Source: Nectonema munidae (taxonomy: Eukaryota; Nematomorpha; Nectonematoida; Nectonematidae). From it: 64,000 nucleotides of DNA. The stretch lies in assembly GCA_030549495.1 (NCBI GenBank), contig JAUIRK010000945.1, positions 1,695,501 through 1,759,500 on the forward strand, read 5' to 3'. This document shows positions 10,568 through 20,560 of this stretch, piece after piece; the first letter of the stretch is position 1; each line of letters starts with the position of its first letter. The position numbers and the translations under genes are program-made. The notes beneath the pieces were generated by a model. The model saw nothing but the letters and a program-made list of their open reading frames with translations. It was not told the DNA's origin and did no database searches.

Positions 10568-11055
10568 TGAAATTGACATTTTTCTTCCAATTACAAAATC
10601 TTTTTCATGAAGAGATCCATCTTTTTTCGCTTTATTTGAGATATTTTGCTTATACCAAAATCATATGCGTCTTCGTAGCGTTTTTTAGCTACGAATTTAG
10701 CGTTTGTAAGTATTAAAAAAGCAAAAAAATATTTAGTATAGCATTATATTATATTCATCTTATTTTATAAAGACAGGATGAAAATTTTTAACAAATTCCT
10801 ACGAAAGACAAAATTTAATTTTTTGAGAGCAATTAAATTCGAGCTTCCATCAAAATGATTTTCCATACCAATTGATCTTCAAAATTTTCTAGTTCGCTGA
10901 GAATTTTTTATTGGAGATCAAGTAAAAAAAGCTGATCCACAGAAGTGAAAAAACATGGAAAATGTATAAAGATGTTTTAATTTGTGCTTTTTAGAAAAAA
11001 AATATATAATATCCAGCTGAGAATCAAATTCTGTTTCCAGGAGGAGGTAAAAACT
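10568..11055. other. AT-rich spacer, no gene recognised
   Basis: The spacer lies between a possible plus-strand terminal exon and the 3' end of the fucosidase gene. Nothing further was recognised. Confidence 0.5.
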
Positions 11056-11061
11056 TTTATT
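11056..11061 (-). terminator. poly(A) signal of the alpha-L-fucosidase gene
   Basis: AATAAA on the minus strand, 24 nt past the stop codon, which would give a very short 3' UTR. Confidence 0.45.
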
Positions 11062-11084
11062 GAAAAAAAAACTAAATATAGTAT

Positions 11085-12503
11085 TTAGTTTTTGTATTGA
11101 AACTTTAAGCACCAAGCATAAAAAGAAGGCAACATAGTAAAATGAATTGGGGTCAAATCAATTATCAGAATTTCAGATTTTTCCTTGGCTTTTTTGATCA
11201 TTTCTTCATTGCTACTCCTCTTATCTGAATAAGACGTAGTCTTGTTTAAAAAATTTGTGCTGTTAATTCCAAGCATTTCAACTTTTAGCAAGTTATTGGT
11301 GGTCATGTGATGCAGAATGAGTTGAGAATCTTTTGGCCAATCAAAAAATGTTACAAATAAGCTCTTTTCTTGTGACGTTGAATTTTGCTTCAATGTATAC
11401 CATATGCTTTGATTTTGTTCTTTCGGCGTTATCCAAGGTTCGGTGTCGAAGATCGCTTCAGAATTCACTTTTAGCCAGGAACCTATTTGTTGTAAGCGCT
11501 CTTTAAAGATCAGGGGAATTTTGCCATCCGATCTAGGAGCAATGTTCAAAAGAAAATTTCCACCAAAGCTGACGGTATCGAGTAAAGCCATCAAAAGTTC
11601 TTTAACTGGAATGACATCTTCTAAATTTATTTCCTTTCGATATCCCCACGAAAGTCTGTCTAGAGTGACACAACTTTCCCACTTTCTTTGCATTCGCCTT
11701 CCTGGATGAAATCTATCTTCGCAAGTTAAAAAGCCTCCATGTTGACACAAAGCTCCACTGCCCCACCTGTCATTTGTAACGACGAAATCCTTTACAGGAC
11801 TTTTGTTGTACAGCCACGCTAAAAATCTTCTACTACGCCAGTAATAAACGGGACCGTCATCGCCATCAGACCACAAAATGTGTGGCTTGTACGTGTTAAC
11901 CAGCTCTTGCAGTTGTGGCGCAGCCACCATATCTACATACTTCGATTGTGTGAAGAACTTCTTCTTGTCCTCGAGGAAGAGCGGGTGGAACCACTCGAAA
12001 AGGGAGTAATACAGGCCTAGCTTGAGACGAGTCTTGTGGATGGCAGTAGCGAACTCTCCAACGATATCCATGCCAGGTCCACTATCAACCGCATTCCAAT
12101 TCCACGAGTACTTAGAAGGCCACATCGTGAAGCCTTCGTGATGCTTGCTCGTTAAAACTGCGTATTTAGCACCTGATGAAAGAACAACGTCCACGAGTTC
12201 TGTGGCGTTGAAAAGCTCTGCTTTGAAACGAGGCCCAAAATCGCTATACTTCACATCTTTGGGGTATAATTTGGCTAGGTAATCCACAATGCTCGTCAAG
12301 TTTTCGTGCCAATATTTCCAAAGCCACTCACTGTGAAATGCAGGTACTGAAAATACTCCCCAATGAATGAATATTCCAAATTTTGATTTATCATACCAGT
12401 CTGGCAGAGGTCTTGAGTCCAGAGATCGCCAATTGGCTTTGTACTCACACAAGGCAAACTTCAATATGAATGTACATGACAAAAATATCACAACTTTTAA
12501 CAT
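11085..12503 (-). CDS. FUCA: alpha-L-fucosidase, GH29, secreted/lysosomal
   Basis: This enzyme hydrolyses terminal alpha-L-fucose from glycoproteins and glycolipids, usually in lysosomes or secretions. The 472-residue length matches animal FUCA proteins (about 460-470). Residues 1-19 form a signal peptide. Family motifs follow: PDWYDKSKFGIFIHWGVFS (34-52), SKHHEGFTMWPS with the His pair at 121-122, DIVGE, and YKPHILWSDG (205-214), whose Asp213 is the expected nucleophile. VVTNDRWG and HGGFLTCED follow, then RKWESC with Glu276 aligning with the human acid/base Glu, and FGGNFLLNIAPRSDG (313-327). N-glycosylation sequons occur. No frameshift or stop interrupts it, and there is no intron, which is notable for an animal gene of this size. 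It could be a functional intronless gene or a retrocopy; intact active-site residues favour function. Confidence 0.92.
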   Translation of the reverse strand: MLKVVIFLSCTFILKFALCEYKANWRSLDSRPLPDWYDKSKFGIFIHWGVFSVPAFHSEWLWKYWHENLTSIVDYLAKLYPKDVKYSDFGPRFKAELFNATELVDVVLSSGAKYAVLTSKHHEGFTMWPSKYSWNWNAVDSGPGMDIVGEFATAIHKTRLKLGLYYSLFEWFHPLFLEDKKKFFTQSKYVDMVAAPQLQELVNTYKPHILWSDGDDGPVYYWRSRRFLAWLYNKSPVKDFVVTNDRWGSGALCQHGGFLTCEDRFHPGRRMQRKWESCVTLDRLSWGYRKEINLEDVIPVKELLMALLDTVSFGGNFLLNIAPRSDGKIPLIFKERLQQIGSWLKVNSEAIFDTEPWITPKEQNQSIWYTLKQNSTSQEKSLFVTFFDWPKDSQLILHHMTTNNLLKVEMLGINSTNFLNKTTSYSDKRSSNEEMIKKAKEKSEILIIDLTPIHFTMLPSFYAWCLKFQYKN

Positions 12504-13019
12504 ATTCCAAGTTTTTGAGGATTAATTTAAATTTATTCAGAAAAACTGGCGGCAATGAAAAAATATAAGAGTTGGTCTTTGTAAAAGAATTAAAAACTTT
12601 GATTCTGAAATTCAATTTCAAATAAATTAAACAAATGAATTCTAGGTCATAAATCATAAAAACCAAGCGAGTAATTCTTCACTGGGCCGTTCGACCTCAT
12701 CAGTTGGATCTAGGCTTCTATTTAAATTTGTCAAACAATATGCATTATGACTAAGGAGTAAACATTACCGAACTTTTGATTGCCTACATCAAAATATAAT
12801 CACCTGTTTTATCTTGCTAATTTATTCTTCTGTTTTAAGCGTATTTTTACACGGTGCTTAAAACAAATTTACAACTATATTTTATATTATTTCTAATGTA
12901 TAATTTAAACTTTGAACAAACAGCAAATTTTAGTTTCATAAGACAATAACTACGGTAAAAACATCTTTTTAATTTTTGAGTTTAACTTTATCTTTAAAAT
13001 AGTTTATATGTTAGAAAAA
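12504..13019. other. AT-rich sequence upstream of the fucosidase gene
   Basis: This must contain the fucosidase promoter. A TATATTTT-like stretch lies near 12560, but its distance to a possible initiator is not typical, so no promoter is called. Confidence 0.4.
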
Positions 13020-14537
13020 ATCGCTTTATTTATTACAACAACGCAAAAAGCATAATGCCTCTAATGTCTTAGGAGCAAAGTTTGGACGTAAAATATCTAG
13101 CAGCAGAAAAAGCCTCTCAGATTCTACGGAGGTAGCTTTAATTGTTACCAAAGATTGGTAGAGCAATTCAAGATTTTCAGTCCTCTTTCCAGTCACTTTA
13201 AATCATTTTACTTCTTTATTTAAATCAGGTTGAGAAAGTTTTACTTTCTTATTTTTCTTTAAAATTTCTTTTTCATATCTTTCAAGCATTGAGTCGCTAT
13301 TGCTAATGTTGCATTGAACAGAAGATCTGAAATTTGGATTGCTAGAGTGATCAACAAGTAGTTTCTTTATCTAGATCAGCTACTTTTAGTGGAAACAATC
13401 TTTTAAATGTTTTGCCCGCTAGTGTTTTCACACTTTTAAGTGTAGGCGAATGGAAAAAATCGACAGTTTCATCTTTCGATATTGCACTTTCAGGATCTTC
13501 TAAATACTTGATCTTCTTGAAGTATAACGGATAAGCAAACTTTCGTTTAATTTCAAAGCTAACATTGAATCCTGATTTTTCAATTCATTGATAATGAACT
13601 TCAAGGAATGTTCTCCTTTTAAAAGTGTAACATCTTCTAAAGAGAGTCCTTTGAAAACTATTTCAAATGGTTTAAGCATTTGTACAAGATTATCCAAATC
13701 TTTCCGTTCGTTCTCGGTAATGACTTGACGAATTTCACATTTTTTCAAAGCAGTGGGAATGCATTTCTTTAGTTCGCAAAATCTTGTAATCATTGAAATG
13801 GTACTATTCCACCTTGTTTGGATATCTAGAATTATCTTAATCTCTTTATTCATGTTAGATAATCATTTTTCAAAGGTGACTTTCTAAAGATTTTGCAGAC
13901 TTTACGAACTTTTGAAATTAATTCATCATAGTTATCTTGATTAAATGAAGGTCCTGAAATATTGTCTTCTTGGAATTCTTCAATTTCACATGCCGTAGCT
14001 AATTCTAAAGGAATACTATAATTATAATCTATTGAAATAGATTGAATTCTTTCTCTTCTGTGAATGGTATTTCTGTTTCCTCTACTACAGGTTGCTTTTT
14101 TCCAAAGAAAATATCACAGATAGTCAGGTGACAAGCGTGTGCAAGACACCGTTGATGAATGAATTGATTGATTTTCCATACCAAACTTTACCATCAATGA
14201 AGCACCGCCTGCAGTCACACCTACTATATGACAATCTAAATCCAAGTTAAAATCTTTTAATCGCTCTTTATCCAGAAAAGTCATTTTAAAAGCCATCCTT
14301 GCATGCCAACTTTGCAATTTCGTAATCAAGAGATTTCTCAGTTATAAATTGTTCTAAAGTTTTGTTGATTTTGCTAGAATGGCCTGTTTTATTTTCAGAT
14401 TGGTTGTTCAAATTATGGACTTTACTCAGGTGAGCTTTCAAACCAGAAGTCGAACCTCCAACAGATTTTAATACTTTATTACATTCTAAAGACTCAGCTT
14501 CATCTTTATTTTTTCTTAAAAAAATGTTGCCAAACAT
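13020..14537 (-). pseudogene. hAT-family transposase remnant
   Basis: On the minus strand, in order: a BED-finger part (14537-14286; LKSVGGSTSGLKAHLSKVHN), an RNase-H core part (14329-14114; IVGVTAGGASLMVKFGM), a helical part (about 14060-13860; KVRKVCKIFRKSPLKN), then IILDIQTRWNSTISMI (13853-13500) and a C-terminal dimerisation piece (about 13150-13030; VESERLF, then NFAPKTLEALCFLR). This is the domain order of BED/hAT transposases. Stops and frame changes separate the parts, so it is dead. Terminal repeats were not located. Confidence 0.75.
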
Positions 14538-15120
14538 CTGATTTCTTTTTACTCATGATAAAATAAGTTATTGTAAAAAATTAGCGACAACCGCAATGAC
14601 TTGATAAAAAAGTTAAACAAAATATTCAAACTTATAAACAAAAATGCGTAGTAGACAAAGACTTCAAACAACTGCAATGACGAAAATAATAATAATAATG
14701 ATTATAGCTGAAAAAAGAACAGAACACTTTGCAAATGATCACGGTACATAAGGCTTTAATAATAATAATAATCAATCACATTTAATATAACAGAAAACAC
14801 ATGTTAATGCTGTTCGTTGTTAGCAAAGAAGAGAAGCTATCTACATCTTTGTATAAAAATATTTTTTATTTAAACAGTTCGTATAAGACATATGACTGCT
14901 CTCAAAAACAGTGTTCACATTGCAAGATTTAGTTGTATGTATATAATTGTACATTATGATAATATAAGCTTGCTAACTATTTAATAAAAGAAAAAATTCC
15001 CCTTTTTTGCCTAATATTAAATGTTTAAAATATACGCTAATTTACCGATAAAATGTTAAAATGTGGTATAGTATTTTCATCGATAAGGCACTGAGTACCG
15101 CTGACATCGAGCTATGACTT
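14538..15120. other. AT-rich DNA with AAT microsatellites
   Basis: Short (AAT)n runs lie at about 14686-14700 and 14756-14773. No gene was recognised. Confidence 0.5.
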
Positions 15121-15121
15121 T

Positions 15122-15195
15122 TTGGCAGAAGCAGAATCGAACCCGAGACTTTCAGGTTCAGAGCCTGCGCTCTAACCAATCGGTCTACAGATAAT
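15122..15195 (-). repeat. tRNA-derived SINE or tRNA pseudogene
   Basis: On the minus strand an A-box-like GATTGGTTAGAGCG (about 15168-15181) and a B-box-like GGGTTCGATTC (15134-15144) lie 30 bp apart. The D and anticodon regions look tRNA-like, but the T-stem and acceptor stem do not pair, so this is not called as a working tRNA. Confidence 0.55.
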
Positions 15196-16869
15196 AGAGT
15201 TTCGGTAAAATATATTTTTTCCGTTACCGGTGTTCACTCACAAATTATGACGACGGTTTCCTATCTTTATCTCAATGAAGTTTCTCATCCAATATTTTTT
15301 TATAAACACTTTCTGTCTAATTTTCTAGATAAATTTTAACATATAAACACGGGCTTATATGGAGAGGGTAGTCGAAGTAAACAAAATGATAGTGACTCAT
15401 TCAAAATGGGCTAAAGCCTATATTTGAACATGTCATCTAAAAAATGTTAAAATTATAAAAAGCAATTACAGCATTGTTGAAAGGACATTATGGTCTGGCT
15501 ACCTAACGCAATTTGATTATAAAAGTTTAGAAACAATTAATATACTGTATTTTTAGGTGTATTCGCCCCCCCCCCTCCCCCTCTTTCCTATACCAAACTC
15601 GACTAAGTTATTTGCGAGATTCTTTCTCCACATGCTCACAAATCGCCGACATTAATGTAAACAAATGTCTGTTCATATAGATAGAATGAACTATTCAATA
15701 AGTTTCTTTTCAATTCTTTGACTGTAGTGTAGTTAGATAATAATAATTATAGCAACTATTTTTATGGGATGATTTTTAATTAAGGGTGGACCTATACAAC
15801 TTTTATATACGGTAGTTGTAGTCTATATCCATAAATTGAAGCCATTATTTTTAGAAAACATTCACAGCAATGTCTTAATAAGTATTTCTAATTTCAGTTG
15901 GTTATTTCAAATCTTTAAAAAACTTGCGTTTTGGAATTAAATTTGCATAGCGTTGTATTCAAAATTTTATTAGCACCAAAAATAGAAGACTTTAATTTTA
16001 TAATCAACTCTCTAATATTTTTAGATCATTGCTGAGAATCTTATAGATTGAAATTTTATACTGAAAAGACATCAATAAAACCTTTTTTCAAATAATTAAA
16101 AAATAATACTTCTATCTTTATCTCTAATTTTCCCTCGAGTCTAAATGGACCTACTAAATGGTAAAAATATTATAAAGAAAAATTTACTAAAAATAAAAAT
16201 TTTGAAATACAAGTTTTGTTAGTGTATTTTATAGACAATTTTATCGCACTTGTAACACGTCAAGTTGTTTGATTTTTGATATAGGATCTTCCTTTTTTCG
16301 TTTATTTTTTATTTTCTACCAATATAGAATTAATGAATTTTGTGTGCATATTATTTCCTTATTATTGATTAGTTATAATAAAAAAAAATTTGTTTTTTAT
16401 TTTTTAATTAAAAAAAGACATTGATTTTAGGAAGAAGAAGAAAAAAAAATATTAATTAAAATTTTGAACAGTAAATTTTTTTCAATTGTACATTATTTTA
16501 AATGAATATAATTATTGATTTCGTTTTAAATTCAGTTCAATTAAGTTTACTCTACAAATTTTCGTAACAGCTTCCTTAGTAATATCCAATAAGCTTGCAT
16601 ATACGACCTAGGTTTTTTGCACATAGTTTCGGTCGTATCTCACAGAGAGTCGTTGTAGAGAGGGGTTGTAAAAAATTAGAGCAGTACTCTTGATAAACCC
16701 CTGAAACTTGTACATGTCATAAAAAGCATACTTAAAACTGTTTATTTAAAAATGAATCAAGCTTTGTTTCAAATTGGAAAAACAACTTTGTTCCACGCAT
16801 TCCATAACAGCCTTTGCTATTTCATATAAATTTTTGTTCTCGATTTGAATTGAGAATCTCTGTAAAAGC
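15196..16869. other. AT-rich DNA, no gene recognised
   Basis: It contains a C-rich run at about 15566-15592 and otherwise low-complexity A/T sequence. No supported feature. Confidence 0.5.
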
Positions 16870-18180
16870 TTTATGCTTCAAATGGCATCACTCATCTTGA
16901 CTTTTTCAACAAAAGTCTCGTCTTAGTCATTGTATTTTCATTATCAATATCATCATCATCTATATCTGCATCAACTGCTGAACCATAGAAAGCATTTTTT
17001 TCATCTGGACAAGTTTCCAAATCTTTATCAAAATAAATGAACTCTTCCCAGTTAATTTGCTCAAGAAAAACATAACACTCCCTGGGATGTGAAACACACT
17101 CATCAACGTTTTGATGGATTGAAACTTTAAATCCCCACTTTTCAAAACAGATGCTAATTGTAGAATTCTCTACAGAATCTCAAGCTTTCTTAATCCAAAT
17201 AAAAACATCCAGTAGATTAATTTTATTTAAAGCATCAAATTGATTTTCATATTCATCAATACTCATAATTATTGCTTGAGAAGTTCTTTTCTATAGAATG
17301 ATTTAAAATTTTTGATGATTCCAATGTCCAATTGTTGCGTAGATGCTGTTGTATTTGAGGTAATAAAACAACTTTGATGTTAAAGAGCACAATATTTCTA
17401 TGAGCTGCCACGTTTAGTACTAACAACAAAATTAATCGCTTCTGTTTGATCATTTGAATTATTAACTATTTGGAGCCAATTCGAAGAAATTAAACCAGTC
17501 ATCTAGGATTTTTTGTTCGAGAAGTATCTTACTTCCAAAGTTGAGAGAAAGATGTTTTTGAACCAACGAGGGATTACAGCCCTAATGAGAGAGTTTAACT
17601 TTTCATCAGAAGGAGTACAACATAAAAGAATTGTTAGAAGCAGCTTTGATTTTTTACTATTTTTTATTTTTCAAAACCATCGATCTAGAAGGTAAAACTT
17701 TTTTAAAACAGCCCTGTTTTAACTGCGTTAAATACGTTTTTTATATCATACCCTTCACATATTCAAATTGAACCAATTATTCACAACATTTTGATCCACA
17801 GAATATGACTTTCCGTATAAATTTACTACTCTAATACCTTTTCTTTTCAAGAAACATTCCAGCCACACGTTAGAAGCTTTAAAATCTGATATACCTTTTT
17901 CTTTTGCAATCCTTCTAGTTTTTTCTTGAATCATAACTCTAGAAATTGGAACATTTTTGGCTCTCATAAAACAAAAGAATTAATTCCTTTGTTTGATAAT
18001 CGAATTTTCAATGTTTTGCATTGTGAATTTTGGCCTGAGTTCTTTGACTTTATTTTTATTTTTAATAATACCTTGTATCTGAGTTTTACCTACATTGAAT
18101 TCTTCAGCTAATTTGTAACAAGGAGAGCCATTCTTATTTTTTTCAATAACAACTTTTGTCTCAAATTTAAATAACTACGT
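16870..18180 (-). pseudogene. pogo/Tigger-type transposase remnant
   Basis: On the minus strand: an N-terminal psq-like helix-turn-helix (about 18130-18070; LAEEFNVGKTQIQGIIKNK), a CENP-B-type HTH (17967-17755; VPISRVMIQEKTRRIAKEKG, then WLECFLKRKGI), a DDE-domain part (17453-17256; LLLVLNVAAHRN, with Asn where the family has the catalytic Asp), and an acidic C-terminal part (17145-16960). Order and spacing fit pogo/Tigger elements. Frames are broken and the catalytic Asp is lost, so it is inactive. TIRs were not located. Confidence 0.7.
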
Positions 18181-19239
18181 TTAATGTTCTTTGCTAAAAA
18201 TTTTTAAAAAGATAAATTCAATCATTAAAATCAATTATTGAAGCTTTAATTCAAAATTATATTTCTTTAACTACAGTGGCAATTTCTATAAAGAAGAACC
18301 ACTTGGGTTACTCATCTCACTTTATCTAAACTTTGACATAAGGAAAGACAAAATAATTTTTTTTAAATGACTACTGGTTTTGGAAGCTAAAATCAAAGTA
18401 AATTAAAAAATCTCTTCAATTTAGTAGGAATCAGTTACATTTATTACATCAATTATAAACTCTTTTTAAGTAAACCTTAGTAAGTAACTTTTTAGTTAGT
18501 TTTGTTTAGGGTTTAAGTAACCCCCTAGTTTGATATGAATGTTCCGCTTTAAAATCATTTGGTAAATTTTTTACATTAGTCACAAAAACATTGATTAAAA
18601 TGGAAAGGCTTACCATCAGTGGCGGCTCTGAATACGTGGAGGATTTACCCAAACGTATATGGTTTTTAATGATAATTAAAAAAACAAATAAACCTATAAA
18701 TAACAAAAAGATTAGGTAAATTGTTAATCTGATTTATGAGATTTCTTAAAAAATATTTACCACCTGTTCTGCCCTTTTAGAAAATTCTGGTAAAAATTTG
18801 AAATTAAAACAGAATGTCGCTTTTCAAAGGTAAATTTAAAAAAAAAAGTGAATTTACGGCCGTATGTCGCAGTTTAAATAAAATGAAGCGAAATAAGAAA
18901 AAAAAAATTAAAAAAAACAACATTTTTTTTAAATAAAGAATTTAAAATTTTTTAAAGTTTAAATAAAAAGAAGTTTTACTTTAGCTAAAGATTTAGTCGC
19001 TGATCAAAGGGAGTGGTTAGTGGGAGAACCTTTGTTGACAGGTTTTACTGTATATAAGAGACATAACTATTTGTTGTTTTTAGTTAGCTAAAACCGGAAG
19101 CTGACCAAAGCGAAAACAAGCTTTTCCAAGTAGGAAAAATTTGTATGTAAAGAGCAAGATTGATTGATTGACGCAGCTTGTAAAACGCAGAGAACTTGAA
19201 AGGTGGCAGGATGCTTATAAAAGATATTGTAGTTAGTAA
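18181..19239. other. AT-rich DNA, no gene recognised
   Basis: A-rich runs occur near 18835-18960. It ends abruptly at the GC-rich island that starts near 19240. Confidence 0.45.
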
Positions 19240-20560
19240 AGTCAGCTAATAGTTAAGAAGACGGGTGGGGGTAAGGGGCTCGTAGCCCCATGGAAGTTCC
19301 CTATCCAGTCTGCCCACCGTCCAATCTTCTAGGGGGGGGGGGGAGAGAAAAGAGTAGGAAATGCGGGAACTGTCTCACGAGGGAGTCCCACTTTAGGGAC
19401 GGGTGGTTGAGCAACCAATCTCCGCCCGAGCTCTTCCAGGGCGGATAGGTCGAACTAGGGGGGCTTAGCTCCATGGATAATCTCGGTCAAATCGTCCTAT
19501 TATCCAATCTGGTGGCGAAAGAGTTGACCGGGAGGTGTGGGACCTTTGGCGTGATCCAGCACCCTGAGAAGAGGAGGGTTCGCAACGGAGGACCTCTCCC
19601 CCCTTATTGGGCGCCGTAAATGGAATTTACGTTGCCTTCTTGCGACCCATACTGGACCCGGGCCGAAACGAACCGCATTACCTTAGGGCGATAGCCTGAC
19701 GTGGGGTAGGAGCCTTAGTCGGAGGAATAGTAAATCCGGTTTGCCGGCGATGGAGAGGAGGGATGGCATTGAGTGGTGCACAAACACACAGTGAGTGCGC
19801 AGCATCCCGTTATGTGTAGATAGTTCCTGAGGAGCCAGGGATAGAATATGGGGTTTCCAAGTAATATAACATGACCTCATCTTTCAGAATGATGTCCTTG
19901 TTTTTGGACAGCTCAAGTATTACCCTAACTTGGCGATCCGCGGTAGTGTATCCTGGGGGAAGGGATTCGGTCAAGGGAGTCGTAGGCAAAGTACTTGCAC
20001 CGCAGTAGAGGAAGAAAACACAGGCAAAGGCAAAGCACTTGACAGTTTTGGGAAAGAAAAAGGTGAAGGAGGAAGCAGAGTGGCGGAAAAAGCTGGTTGT
20101 ATCGTCATCGGTAGCGATGGAATGGAAGCTGAAATCGGAGAATCTGAGGTACGCAGAGAAGACATCTGCAACTCCAGATCTTCAAATCTGGACTCCACTC
20201 GCAAGAGTAGAGAGAGATCAAGGTGACGTTGAGATCTGGCACATTGAGAGTAGGGAGAGGAGAAGAAGAAGAAGAAGAGGGGGACGGCATAGGAATCTTA
20301 GTCATAGTGATAACTGAAAGTGAGGGCGTCTACCCGTGGCTGCCTTATATAGTCGCTGATCCAGCGGATGTTGGAGCGCTTATATAATTGGCAATGCGGT
20401 TAGCTCCAGTTGGTGTGAACTTGTTGGCCCTAATGTCAGGAGTCCCCCCAGCGTCTAGCCAATGGTGAAGGCGTTTCGTCATCCGCCTGGCGCCCCATCG
20501 GCAGTCGAGAGTCCCTATCTCCATGGCATGGCATCTCAAGGAAAAAGTGTAAATGTGTTA
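19240..20560 (-). mobile_element. GC-rich island, probable retroelement 5' end of unknown class
   Basis: Base composition changes sharply at both edges, from strongly A/T-rich to roughly balanced or G/C-rich, which suggests foreign or insertional DNA. On the minus strand there are two TATATAAG boxes (about 20387-20379 and 20351-20344), an arthropod-type initiator TCAGTT (20317-20312) and an ATG at 20305 opening a Ser/Pro-rich frame. A one-base change of frame then gives a probable coiled coil, RVESRFEDLELQMSSLR. Further on, ILELSKNKDIILKDEVMLYY looks coding. No RT, integrase or protease was recognised, so the class is unknown. Confidence 0.45.
20312..20351 (-). promoter_or_regulatory. possible TATA/initiator promoter of the GC-rich element
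   Basis: TATATAAG at 20351-20344 and TCAGTT at 20317-20312 on the minus strand lie about 36 bp apart from box start to initiator A, slightly longer than usual. An ATG follows 10 bp further on at 20305. An upstream TATATAAG also occurs near 20383. Confidence 0.35.

Noticed and set aside
15122-15195. Functional tRNA gene
   Set aside because: A and B boxes are present but the T-stem and acceptor stem do not pair. The same holds for the other tRNA-like sites, which are therefore listed as SINEs.
19930-20317. Plus-strand frames of 92-98 codons in the GC-rich island
   Set aside because: Their Lys/Arg/Glu/Gly-rich composition is the complement of Ser/Pro-rich minus-strand frames. The promoter elements and coiled coil favour the minus strand, though neither strand is proven.
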